This document shows, piece after piece, positions 32,839 to 40,819 of a stretch of DNA of 64,000 bases; position 1 is the stretch's first letter; the number at the start of each line of letters is the position of its first letter. Position numbers and translations under genes: made by a program. The stretch is from an uncultured Eubacterium sp. Its GTDB lineage: Bacteria > Bacillota > Clostridia > Lachnospirales > Lachnospiraceae. The notes beneath the pieces were generated by a model, which was not told the origin of the DNA, searched no databases, and saw only the letters and a program-made list of their open reading frames with translations. The stretch is taken from NCBI GenBank assembly GCA_934316925.1, contig CAKREC010000007.1, positions 1-64,000 of the forward strand. Reading direction: 5' to 3'.

Positions 32839-33102
32839 ATGGTAGATTGGAAGAAAATTGCATTGTTTGCAGGTGGTACTTTATTTGGAACAGCAGGTGT
32901 AAAGATCCTTGGAAGTAAGGATGCAAAGAAAGTGTATACACAGTGTACAGCAGCAGCTTTGCGAGCAAAGGATTGTGTGATGCAGACAGTCAGCAAAGTA
33001 CAGGAAAATGCAGAAGATGTTTATGAAGAAGCAAAGAATATCAATGCAGCACGTCAGACTGAAAAAGCAGCTGCAGAATTTGAAGATGAGATCAGCAAAT
33101 AG
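32839..33102 (+). CDS. Small DUF6110-like protein linked to the metal ATPase
   Basis: 87-residue protein with one hydrophobic N-terminal segment (KIALFAGGTLFGTAGVKIL), then a short DAKK motif and a charged helical tail. It resembles the DUF6110 proteins that Clostridia often encode next to heavy-metal P-type ATPases. It begins after AGGAGG and ends 17 bases before the ATPase start. Probably an accessory or chaperone-like membrane peptide of the transporter; no metal-binding cysteine or histidine cluster is visible. Confidence 0.7.
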   Translation: MVDWKKIALFAGGTLFGTAGVKILGSKDAKKVYTQCTAAALRAKDCVMQTVSKVQENAEDVYEEAKNINAARQTEKAAAEFEDEISK

Positions 33103-33119
33103 GAGAAGGTGTATTTGCG

Positions 33120-35204
33120 GTGAAATTTCGTATTGAACATGAAATACAAGGCCGTATGAGAATTCATATGGCACAAGATCATATGAGTTACGCGCAGGCA
33201 GACATACTGGCATATTATTTGCAGACTCAGGACATGGTACTTCAAGTCAAAGTGTATGACCGCACGGCAGATGTTTCGATTTCGTATCAGGGAAATCGGG
33301 AAGAACTGTTAAAAAGCATTCAGAGATTTCATTATGAAGAGGTAGAAGTTCCGGAAGGCGTTCTGGAAACTTCCGGACGGGAGATGAACAGCCGGTATCA
33401 GGAAAAGCTGATCGGACAAGTCATTTCGCATTACGCGAAAAAATGGTTCTTGCCGGCACCGTTGCAGTATTGTTATCTCGGATACCGGGCAGTGAAGTAT
33501 ATCTGGCATGGCTTGAAAGTCCTTGCCAAAGGCAAGATCGAGGTCCCTGTTTTAGATGCGACAGCTATCGGCGTTTCTCTGATCCGTGGTGATTTCAAGA
33601 CGATCAGTTCGATCACGTTTTTGCTTGGCATTGGAGAATTGCTTGAGGAATGGACTCGCAAAAAATCGGTCGATGATCTGGCAAGAACGATGTCTCTGAA
33701 TGTCAATAAAGTCTGGTTGGTAGATGAACAGGGTCAGCAGATCCTGGTATCCGCAGACAAGATCTGCGCCGGTGACAACGTGGTTGTTCATATGGGAAGT
33801 GTGATCCCATTTGACGGTGTTGTGTCGGATGGTCAGGGAATGGTCAATCAGGCGTCACTGACCGGAGAGTCGGTTCCGATCCGCAAGACATGGGAAAATG
33901 AGAGTGTTGTTTATGCCGGTACGGTAGTAGAAGAAGGCGAATTGACGATCAAAGTTACTCAGGTTGGCGGATCCAGCCGCTTTGAGAAGATCGTGACGAT
34001 GATCGAAGAGTCGGAAAAACTGAAGTCCGATGTAGAGGGACGTGCGGCGCATCTTGCAGACCGCCTCGTTCCTTATAGTCTGGGTGGAACGATCATCACA
34101 TATCTTTTGACACGAAATGTGACCAAGGCATTATCAATTCTCATGGTAGATTTTAGCTGTGCCTTGAAGCTTGCGATGCCAATTTCTGTACTGTCGGCGA
34201 TCCGGGAAGCAGGACAACATCACATTACTGTGAAAGGCGGAAAATATCTGGAAGCAGTTGCAGAAGCTGATACGATTGTTTTTGACAAGACAGGAACATT
34301 GACAAAAGCACAGCCATCCGTTGCAAAAGTGATCCCATTTGAGGATCGGACAGAAGATGATCTGTTACGACTTGCAGCATGTCTGGAGGAACATTTTCCA
34401 CATTCTATGGCGAATGCTGTGGTACAGGCAGCCAAAGAAAAAGGTCTGGAACATGAGGAAATGCACAGCAAAGTGGATTACATTGTAGCACATGGTATTG
34501 CTTCTTCAATCAATGGCAAGCGTGTGATTATTGGCAGTTCCCATTTTGTATTTGAAGATGAAGGGTGCCGGATACCGGAAGGAAAACAGACATTGTTTGA
34601 TGAACTTCCACAGGAGTATTCGCATCTGTATTTAGCGATTGATGACGTTTTGTCCTGTGTCATTTGCATTGAGGATCCGTTGCGGAAGGAAGCCAAAATG
34701 GTGATCCATGAGTTGAAACAGCAGGGATTCAAAAATATTGTTATGATGACCGGTGACAGTGAGAGGACAGCGGCGGCGATTGCCAGAGAAGTCGGTGTAG
34801 ATCAGTATTACGCAGAGGTATTGCCGGAAGACAAAGCTCGTTTTGTATCGGAAGAGCAGGCAAAGGGACATAAAGTGATCATGATCGGCGATGGCGTCAA
34901 TGATACACTGGCACTGTCTACCGCAGATGTTGGCATTGCGATCAGTGAAGGTGCCGGAATTGCCAGAGAGATTGCGGATATTACGATAAGTTGTGATGAT
35001 CTGTACCAGCTTGTTGTGTTACGGATGCTCAGCAAACGTCTGATGAAGCGGATCCGAAAGAATTTCCGGACGATTGTTGGATTTAATGGTCTGTTGATCG
35101 GATTGGGGGTAGGTGGCGTATTGCAGCCTACAACATCAGCCCTGTTACACAACGGTTCTACTCTTGCAATTGGCATGAGTTGTATGACCAATTTATTGGA
35201 TTGA
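33120..35204 (+). CDS. P1B-type heavy-metal ATPase lacking the CPC motif
   Basis: ATP-driven metal exporter of 694 residues. The N-terminal 90 residues form an HMA_2-like domain without CxxC. The actuator TGES is near residue 249, the phosphorylation site DKTGT near 388, the nucleotide-domain HP dipeptide in EEHFPHSMANAV near 420, and the hinge GDGVND near 589. The transmembrane metal site expected as CPC or SPC reads FSCALKLAMP near 345, with only one cysteine and no preceding proline. This hints at a metal other than Cu or Zn. The GTG start lies 10 bases after AGGAGAAGG. A terminator follows at 35228. Confidence 0.85.
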   Translation: MKFRIEHEIQGRMRIHMAQDHMSYAQADILAYYLQTQDMVLQVKVYDRTADVSISYQGNREELLKSIQRFHYEEVEVPEGVLETSGREMNSRYQEKLIGQVISHYAKKWFLPAPLQYCYLGYRAVKYIWHGLKVLAKGKIEVPVLDATAIGVSLIRGDFKTISSITFLLGIGELLEEWTRKKSVDDLARTMSLNVNKVWLVDEQGQQILVSADKICAGDNVVVHMGSVIPFDGVVSDGQGMVNQASLTGESVPIRKTWENESVVYAGTVVEEGELTIKVTQVGGSSRFEKIVTMIEESEKLKSDVEGRAAHLADRLVPYSLGGTIITYLLTRNVTKALSILMVDFSCALKLAMPISVLSAIREAGQHHITVKGGKYLEAVAEADTIVFDKTGTLTKAQPSVAKVIPFEDRTEDDLLRLAACLEEHFPHSMANAVVQAAKEKGLEHEEMHSKVDYIVAHGIASSINGKRVIIGSSHFVFEDEGCRIPEGKQTLFDELPQEYSHLYLAIDDVLSCVICIEDPLRKEAKMVIHELKQQGFKNIVMMTGDSERTAAAIAREVGVDQYYAEVLPEDKARFVSEEQAKGHKVIMIGDGVNDTLALSTADVGIAISEGAGIAREIADITISCDDLYQLVVLRMLSKRLMKRIRKNFRTIVGFNGLLIGLGVGGVLQPTTSALLHNGSTLAIGMSCMTNLLD

Positions 35205-35227
35205 TGAAAAAGAAGAGATATTGAATG

Positions 35228-35261
35228 AAACCCGGAAGGGAGTAGTTGCCTTTTCGGGTTT
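35228..35261 (+). terminator. Terminator after the P-type ATPase gene
   Basis: AAACCCGGAAGG (35228-35239) can pair with CCTTTTCGGGTTT (35249-35261), ending in a short T-rich stretch. Confidence 0.7.
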
Positions 35262-35286
35262 TGTGGTATTTTAGAAAGGTGTTTAG

Positions 35287-36948
35287 ATGAAATCCATTCG
35301 TAGTAAAATTGCAGTGCTGCTATTTTGCAGTATTGTGATTACGGCAACAGTCAGTTTTGTGATCAGTTATATTAATATTGATCGTAGTATCCGGGAGGAT
35401 TCGGAGAGTATTATGACGCACGCCAGCAATGAAGAGGCACTGCGGATCGATTCTCTGCTCGATTCTTTTGAAGAGTCGGTTCGCTCGGTGTATCAGTATC
35501 TGGAGACCAATGAAGATGACGTGAACAGCATTTTTAACCAGAAAAATCTGAACACACAGGAAAATGAAAATATTCAAAAATTAATATTAGCCAGTACCAG
35601 ACACACAACGGGAGCAGTGGCATCGTATATTGGCTATAATCCAAAACTGATATCGGAAACAGCTGGCATTTATCTGCGGAAACGCAATGGGCAGAATGAT
35701 CTGGAGAGTGCAACTCCAATGAAACTCTCCCAATTTGACAAAGATGATTTTGAACATGTTGGCTGGTACTATGTACCGATAGAAAGTGGAAAAGCAACTT
35801 GGATGCAACCCAGGTACAAGGAAGATATTGACTGTTATGTAATATCTTATGTGATCCCTGTTTTCAAGGATGGTATCCCAATCTGTGTGATCGGCATGGA
35901 TCTGGACATGCAGGTATTGCAGGAAATGATCGACAAGATCTCGCTTTATGAAACCGGAAACGGAGCGTTATATCTGCAGGATGGAAACATGGTATATGAC
36001 GGACAGCTTGGCAGTAAGTGGGATGAAAAGGCGTCTGTGAGCGACGACGAAAGAGAAATTTCCCGTTGTGTTACGAATGAAAAACTGGCAGGGAGCGTCA
36101 CGCGTTATACGATACAGGGAACGAAAAAGAGTCTGATCTACCGGAATCTGGACAATGATATGGCACTGGTTCTGACGGTGACCAATCGTGAGATTGAGGC
36201 CCCGAAGACGCAGCTTTTGATAAAATCGCTGGAATGGATGATCCTGATCTGTGTGGTTCTCATTTTGTTCTCAATCTTATGGGGACGAGGATTGCTAAAG
36301 CCACTGCGGGAGCTGGCAGAGGCGGCAAATCAGGTGGAACGTGGTGACTGGAACGTGCGGATTCCACTGCGGGGAAACGATGAGATCCGTACCCTTGCGA
36401 ATAGTTTCAATCAAATGTTGCTGGTACTCCGGGATCAGATGGAATATATCAATCGCATGGCATATACCGATGCACTCACCAACACGTTGAACCGGGCAGG
36501 CCAAAAAAAAGTCCAGGATACAATGGATCTGGAGATACAGCAGGGAAATGGCAATTTTTCTGTAATTGCAATGGATCTGAATGATCTGAAAAAAGTCAAC
36601 GATAAGTATGGTCATGAAGAAGGAAACCGCTTGATCAAAAATTCGGCATGGATCATGCGAAAGACCTTTGGAGATGCGAATGTCTTCCGAGTGGGAGGCG
36701 ACGAGTTTATGGTTATTTTGCCGGGCGTGAGTGAAAACGAATGCCGGAACTATGTAAAACAATTTCATGAAAATCTTCAAAAGTACAATGAAAAGAGAAT
36801 CCATGATTATCGTGTGATCCGCATCGCAGTAGGTATGGCTGTCTACGAAAAGAATGTGGATGAGAATTTTCAGAGTGTAGAAAATCGAGCTGACAGCAGA
36901 ATGTATGAAGATAAAAAAAGACAAAAAGGGTCTGCGCCTATCCGCTAA
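35287..36948 (+). CDS. Membrane diguanylate cyclase with Cache sensor, HAMP and GGDEF domains
   Basis: Predicted to make cyclic di-GMP in response to an extracellular signal. Its 553 residues contain a transmembrane helix near 8-28, an extracytoplasmic double-Cache-like sensor to about 305, and a second helix near 310-332. A HAMP domain (GLLKPLRELAEAANQVERGD) and a GGDEF domain from about 395 follow. FRVGGDEFMVIL is intact, and the AMDLNDLKKVNDKYGH metal and substrate loop is complete, so it should be active. The RxxD inhibitory site expected just before GGDEF is absent. The gene's last codons lie within the following terminator stem. It stands as a single-gene unit. Confidence 0.9.
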   Translation: MKSIRSKIAVLLFCSIVITATVSFVISYINIDRSIREDSESIMTHASNEEALRIDSLLDSFEESVRSVYQYLETNEDDVNSIFNQKNLNTQENENIQKLILASTRHTTGAVASYIGYNPKLISETAGIYLRKRNGQNDLESATPMKLSQFDKDDFEHVGWYYVPIESGKATWMQPRYKEDIDCYVISYVIPVFKDGIPICVIGMDLDMQVLQEMIDKISLYETGNGALYLQDGNMVYDGQLGSKWDEKASVSDDEREISRCVTNEKLAGSVTRYTIQGTKKSLIYRNLDNDMALVLTVTNREIEAPKTQLLIKSLEWMILICVVLILFSILWGRGLLKPLRELAEAANQVERGDWNVRIPLRGNDEIRTLANSFNQMLLVLRDQMEYINRMAYTDALTNTLNRAGQKKVQDTMDLEIQQGNGNFSVIAMDLNDLKKVNDKYGHEEGNRLIKNSAWIMRKTFGDANVFRVGGDEFMVILPGVSENECRNYVKQFHENLQKYNEKRIHDYRVIRIAVGMAVYEKNVDENFQSVENRADSRMYEDKKRQKGSAPIR

Positions 36949-36969
36949 GATAGGACGCAGACTTTTTTT
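36930..36969 (+). terminator. Terminator overlapping the end of the diguanylate cyclase gene
   Basis: GTCTGCGCCTATC (36930-36942) pairs with GATAGGACGCAGAC (36949-36962, one bulge) and is followed by seven T. The 5' arm encodes the last residues of the upstream protein. Confidence 0.92.
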
Positions 36970-36984
36970 GCCTTGGCAATAAAA

Positions 36985-37233
36985 ACAAACCACCAGCTAT
37001 GCAGGTGTGTTCCCAAACAGCTTTAGCTTCAAGTAAAAAACCTCCATGTTATAATGAATATAAGGTTCGCCAACCAAATCATTACAACAAGGAGGTGTCC
37101 AAAGGGACAATAATAGTTTATCACACACAAAATGGACATGCAGAAGTACAAGTATGGAAACAGACATTTAGAAAATTATTATGAATTATATAATAAAGTA
37201 ACAGAGTATTATATGATGTGGTATGGCGGATGA
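36985..37233 (+). mobile_element. Decayed IS200/IS605-family element with tnpA relic
   Basis: A small hairpin at 36991-37007 (CACC-A-GC, loop TAT, GC-A-GGTG) resembles the subterminal hairpin of IS200 left ends. About 90 bases later comes AAGGAGG and a GTG (37095). After a one-base frameshift, the frame at 37109-37141 reads NNSLSHTKWTC, the start of IS200-type transposases. The HUH catalytic centre is deleted. At 37144-37167 another frame reads KYKYGNRH, which matches the downstream KYGNRxFWCRGYY region of TnpA, then degenerates to a TGA at 37231. No right end was found. From 37234 to 37428 the sequence is AT-rich with only a 21-codon frame (37240-37305) and no recognisable feature. Confidence 0.6.
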
Positions 37234-37428
37234 AGAGAAATGTTTTCATTTAAGCCAGAAGATTATTGTGAGTCACTAAGTCTTGTATATAATCGTGATA
37301 GATGATATTGTTGTAATGTAATAAAATAAAAGTGTTTGTGTACTGTGTATATAGTGAGCAAATTAAAGCGTTTACGATTTTAGATGAGATAGTTTTTTAA
37401 TATATGAAACGAAGGGAGATTAGGTGGA

Positions 37429-39018
37429 ATGCAAGATAAATTTACTATTTGTGTTAAAAAAGAATCAAAAAAAATCTGCTTTAATAACATATTTGTGAGT
37501 TTTTTTCCAATCATTATTTTAGGAGTATATTCTCAAATAATTTCAAATCTTGTAAGAGATGTTACCATTTCAAAGTTTGATAATATGGAGGCAAATATTA
37601 AATGGTTGATATTAATTCTAATATTGGGATTTGGTTTGGTATTGCTTTGGGAGTATTATACACAGATTAGAATAGAGAAAGTTAAACAAAATTTGAGACT
37701 AAATTTTTATAAGTGTATGGGAATGCAAAGATTATGTGTACTAAGTCAATTTAAATATGGACAGGAAAAAGAACGCATTAGTGATGATTTTGAAAGAATA
37801 ACAGAATTTCATATGTGGGGAATACCTAATCTAATTGCATCGATTTTTACGGTTGTTTTTTACACTGTTTTGTTAATGAATGGTAATGGCATTGTATGCA
37901 TAACATTAACAGTACTTGCATTTGTTCAGTGCATTGCACCTATAATTATAAATAAATTTCTTAAAGTCAATTATACAAAAATGAGGCAGATAGAAGAAGA
38001 ATTGACAGATTATGTTGTGTTTAGTTATACCGGATATGAAACAATAAAGATCTTCAATCTTAAAAAATGGTATATACAAAATCTTAAAAAAATTCATAAA
38101 CGATATGCTAAGGCTGGAGTTAATTCAGAAGTGGCAGCGACCGCTGAAAACATTATGGATAATTTTTTGGAAAATATGTTGAACTATGGTTGTTATGCTA
38201 TTATTGGGGTATATGCTTTGAAAGGACTAATAGATATTCATTTGGCAACACAGGCAATTGTTCTGTCATCTTCATTGTTTGCTGCATATAAAAAGATTTT
38301 TGATACAATTCCACAATACGGTATATATAAAGTTGCAGAGAAAAGAATTGAAGAGTGGTTTAAGAATTCAGAAATAAAATTGGAAAATCCGAATTGCCAA
38401 GATGATCAATTTCGTATCAATAGTTTATTAGTTAAAGACAAAGAGGGAGCAGCTGTTTTAGAAATAGAAGATATCAAATGGGATATGAGAAAAAAATATA
38501 TCTTATTTGGAGAAAATGGTAGTGGGAAAAGTACATTGTTAAATTTGATGGTCAAGGAAAAAGAATATGAAGAAGGAGTAATTAATTATGGTTCCATTGA
38601 ACTAAAAAATATATCAGACGATTACTTATCGAATAAGGTGTTTTATTTGCCGCAGCAAGACGCAGAATTAAATATAACGCCGGTTGAATTATATCAATAC
38701 ACATCCTGTGAAAATGCATTTCAAATTGCAATAGAGTTTGGGATTACAGAAAAGATGTTGAAAGAGGAGAAAATAAATGATTTATCATTAGGAAATAAAC
38801 GTAAGGTTTATCTGGCATTGGCTTTGTCTCAAAATAATAAATATTTATTTTTAGATGAGCCTACTAATCATTTGGATACATATGGAATTACTATATTTAA
38901 GAAAAAAATCAAGGAGTTTCAAGGAGGGGCTTTTATTGTTTCACATGAAAGAGGGTTATGTGAAGTGATTAATTGTCAATATGAAATAAGGAATGGTATA
39001 ATCAGATGCAAAAACTAA
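37429..39018 (+). CDS. ABC exporter half-transporter (membrane + ATPase), first of pair
   Basis: Fused permease-ATPase of 529 residues with about six membrane segments in residues 20-300 and a C-terminal ATPase. Walker A is GENGSGKST, the signature is the divergent LSLGNKRK, and Walker B is YLFLDEPTNHLD. The gene is clearly more AT-rich than its core neighbours, with abundant A/T third positions, and begins about 200 bases after the IS200 relic; both suggest acquisition. It overlaps the second half-transporter by 13 bases, so they form a heterodimer. Such pairs export peptides, lipids or drugs. No peptidase C39 domain, precursor peptide or modifying enzyme is adjacent, so the substrate is open. 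Confidence 0.82.
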   Translation: MQDKFTICVKKESKKICFNNIFVSFFPIIILGVYSQIISNLVRDVTISKFDNMEANIKWLILILILGFGLVLLWEYYTQIRIEKVKQNLRLNFYKCMGMQRLCVLSQFKYGQEKERISDDFERITEFHMWGIPNLIASIFTVVFYTVLLMNGNGIVCITLTVLAFVQCIAPIIINKFLKVNYTKMRQIEEELTDYVVFSYTGYETIKIFNLKKWYIQNLKKIHKRYAKAGVNSEVAATAENIMDNFLENMLNYGCYAIIGVYALKGLIDIHLATQAIVLSSSLFAAYKKIFDTIPQYGIYKVAEKRIEEWFKNSEIKLENPNCQDDQFRINSLLVKDKEGAAVLEIEDIKWDMRKKYILFGENGSGKSTLLNLMVKEKEYEEGVINYGSIELKNISDDYLSNKVFYLPQQDAELNITPVELYQYTSCENAFQIAIEFGITEKMLKEEKINDLSLGNKRKVYLALALSQNNKYLFLDEPTNHLDTYGITIFKKKIKEFQGGAFIVSHERGLCEVINCQYEIRNGIIRCKN

Positions 39019-40595
39019 AGAAAACAGTATATAATGATTGTGCAAAGTCAATGTGGAAAGCATTAGTGATGAATGTAATAAGTGAATGCTGCGAGATTTT
39101 AGTAGTAGTATTAATAGCAGGATACCTAGGAAAGTATGCGTACACAATCATTAGTGGTGAGGCAATACATGATAATAGTATACTAATAAAAGTAATTTTT
39201 AGTTTATTATTTATGATCTTTGTGGTTCCAATAATAGACTTTATTAAAAACCTGGTGATGCTAAATGGCGCACTCTGTCATGATCGTTGCTTATATAGAC
39301 ATTATTTACAAATGGAATATAGTAAAGTTAGGGAGATTGAGCCAGGAGAGATACAGTATCGTTTGGAAAATGATCCTATAGATTTAAGGTTTTATTGGAT
39401 TGAAATTATAACAAAATATGTAGTTGTTGCTGTTGCAATATGTTTTTTAGGTTTTCAATCGATTAATATTAGTGGGATTTACACAATTATTGTAATTGGC
39501 ATATCTGTTTTTCGTTTTATTGTTCCTACTTTATTACAGAAATATGAAAAAAAGTATGATAAACAAATGAGAGAATATGAATCAACTACAAAAGTGCTGG
39601 AAAACGAATATTTGTCCGAGTTATCATTTATTAAGCGAAACAAATTAGTTAAAGTGTACATGGATTTTTTTGAAAAAAATTTCTTCTCTTATTTTAAAGC
39701 ATCTAAACAAAAACAAATATTTTGTAATGTTTTGAATATTAATATGAACGTATTTATGCAAAGGTTGTCATATGTAATGATTTTGATAATCGGATGCATG
39801 TTTGTTAAAAATAATGTAATTAATATTGGAGAGGTAATTTCAATGCTTGGTTATTCAAGCATATATGATAGAATCTGTTTTGACATTGGATTTATTATTA
39901 GAAAGATACCAATCTTAATTAACAGTTGCGAACGTATTGCCATATTTTATGAAAATGAGGAAATACAAAACGGGCAAGATCTTCTACCGACACAAATTAT
40001 ACGTTTTTGTGATGTGTCGTTTGCGTATGGTGACAATTTGATTTTGGACAAATTTAATGGCAAAATACTGATAAATAAGAAGAATGTGATTGTTGGAGAA
40101 AATGGAAGCGGAAAGACAACACTGTTGAAATTATTATGTGGTCTTGAAAAAGACTATCAAGGAAGAATTTTATGTGATGATAATTCATTATCTAACATCA
40201 ATATTAGTTATTGGAGAGAAAATATTGGTGTGGCATTTCAAAAACCTACAGTTTTTCAGGGCAGTATTAAAGACAATATTTCGTCGTTTTGTGAAGACAT
40301 AAACGATCAAGCAATTGAAGAAATTATTTATTCTCTAGGTCTTGAAAAAATAAAAAATAGAGTTCTTACTAATGATGAAAAAGATATTTCTGGTGGAGAA
40401 TTGCAAAAGATTTCAATTGCAAGAGCATTACTGCGTAAACCATATTTTTTAATTTTAGACGAGCCTAACAATCATCTGGATAATGAAGCTGTACAGTGGT
40501 TGTATAACTTTATAAAAGACTATAAAGGAACATTAATTTATATTGCGCATTCAGAGAATTTTATTGATTTGGCAGATAATATAGTAAAAGTTTGA
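39006..40595 (+). CDS. ABC exporter half-transporter (membrane + ATPase), second of pair
   Basis: Partner of the preceding gene and the same length, 529 residues. Membrane domain residues are about 20-320, including an RLENDPIDLRFYW segment of the exporter fold. The ATPase has Walker A GENGSGKTT, Q-loop VAFQKPTVF, a canonical ISGGELQK signature and Walker B FLILDEPNNHLD, where the usual DEPT is DEPN. With the degenerate signature of its partner, one composite ATP site is canonical and one altered, a known pattern in heterodimeric exporters. It is strongly AT-rich like its partner and ends 25 bases before the ribosome site of a small ORF. Confidence 0.82.
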   Translation: MQKLKKTVYNDCAKSMWKALVMNVISECCEILVVVLIAGYLGKYAYTIISGEAIHDNSILIKVIFSLLFMIFVVPIIDFIKNLVMLNGALCHDRCLYRHYLQMEYSKVREIEPGEIQYRLENDPIDLRFYWIEIITKYVVVAVAICFLGFQSINISGIYTIIVIGISVFRFIVPTLLQKYEKKYDKQMREYESTTKVLENEYLSELSFIKRNKLVKVYMDFFEKNFFSYFKASKQKQIFCNVLNINMNVFMQRLSYVMILIIGCMFVKNNVINIGEVISMLGYSSIYDRICFDIGFIIRKIPILINSCERIAIFYENEEIQNGQDLLPTQIIRFCDVSFAYGDNLILDKFNGKILINKKNVIVGENGSGKTTLLKLLCGLEKDYQGRILCDDNSLSNINISYWRENIGVAFQKPTVFQGSIKDNISSFCEDINDQAIEEIIYSLGLEKIKNRVLTNDEKDISGGELQKISIARALLRKPYFLILDEPNNHLDNEAVQWLYNFIKDYKGTLIYIAHSENFIDLADNIVKV

Positions 40596-40631
40596 TTTAT
40601 TGATTTGAAGAGAGAAAAGGAGTGGGGATTC

Positions 40632-40706
40632 GTGTTGAATGTTCCAATTATATATAATAATATGCAGACTTGGGACGGAGGTGTTGACAGATCTGCCAGT
40701 GCATAG
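40632..40706 (+). CDS. Possible small ORF downstream of the ABC exporter pair
   Basis: A GTG at 40632 with GGAG about 9 bases upstream opens a 24-codon frame beginning LNVPIIYNNMQTWDGG and ending at a TAG at 40704. A second frame overlapping its end (from about 40681) reads DLPVHSIPYVPMKKIKGL to a TAA, so the two could be one frameshifted 38-residue product. No family recognised. Its place directly behind an exporter makes a secreted peptide conceivable, but a gene relic is equally likely. Confidence 0.3.
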   Translation: MLNVPIIYNNMQTWDGGVDRSASA

Positions 40707-40786
40707 TATTCCTTATGTGCCAATGAAAAAAATAAAAGGATTATAATGATTGGGTAATGCCTTAATCCAAATATCCCATTAGCGGG

Positions 40787-40818
40787 TAGGCAGTCCGAAA
40801 GAGGACTGCCTATTTTTT
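40787..40818 (+). terminator. Terminator of the ABC exporter region
   Basis: TAGGCAGTCC (40787-40796) and GGACTGCCTA (40803-40812) form a perfect 10-pair stem, followed by TTTTTT. It separates the rightward exporter genes from the convergent sodium symporter gene. Confidence 0.92.
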
Positions 40819-40819
40819 A

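Noticed and set aside
37132..37233. A 33-codon frame rich in Tyr (DMQKYKYGNRHLENYY and onward) upstream of the ABC exporters, first taken as a peptide or bacteriocin precursor
   Set aside because: The KYKYGNRH block matches an internal region of IS200-type transposases, and the N-terminal block NNSLSHTKWTC lies just before it in another frame. It is a transposase relic, not a precursor gene.
37240..37305. A 21-codon frame (FSFKPEDYCESLSLVYNRDR)
   Set aside because: Weak ribosome site, no recognisable homology and no conserved feature; not supportable as a gene.
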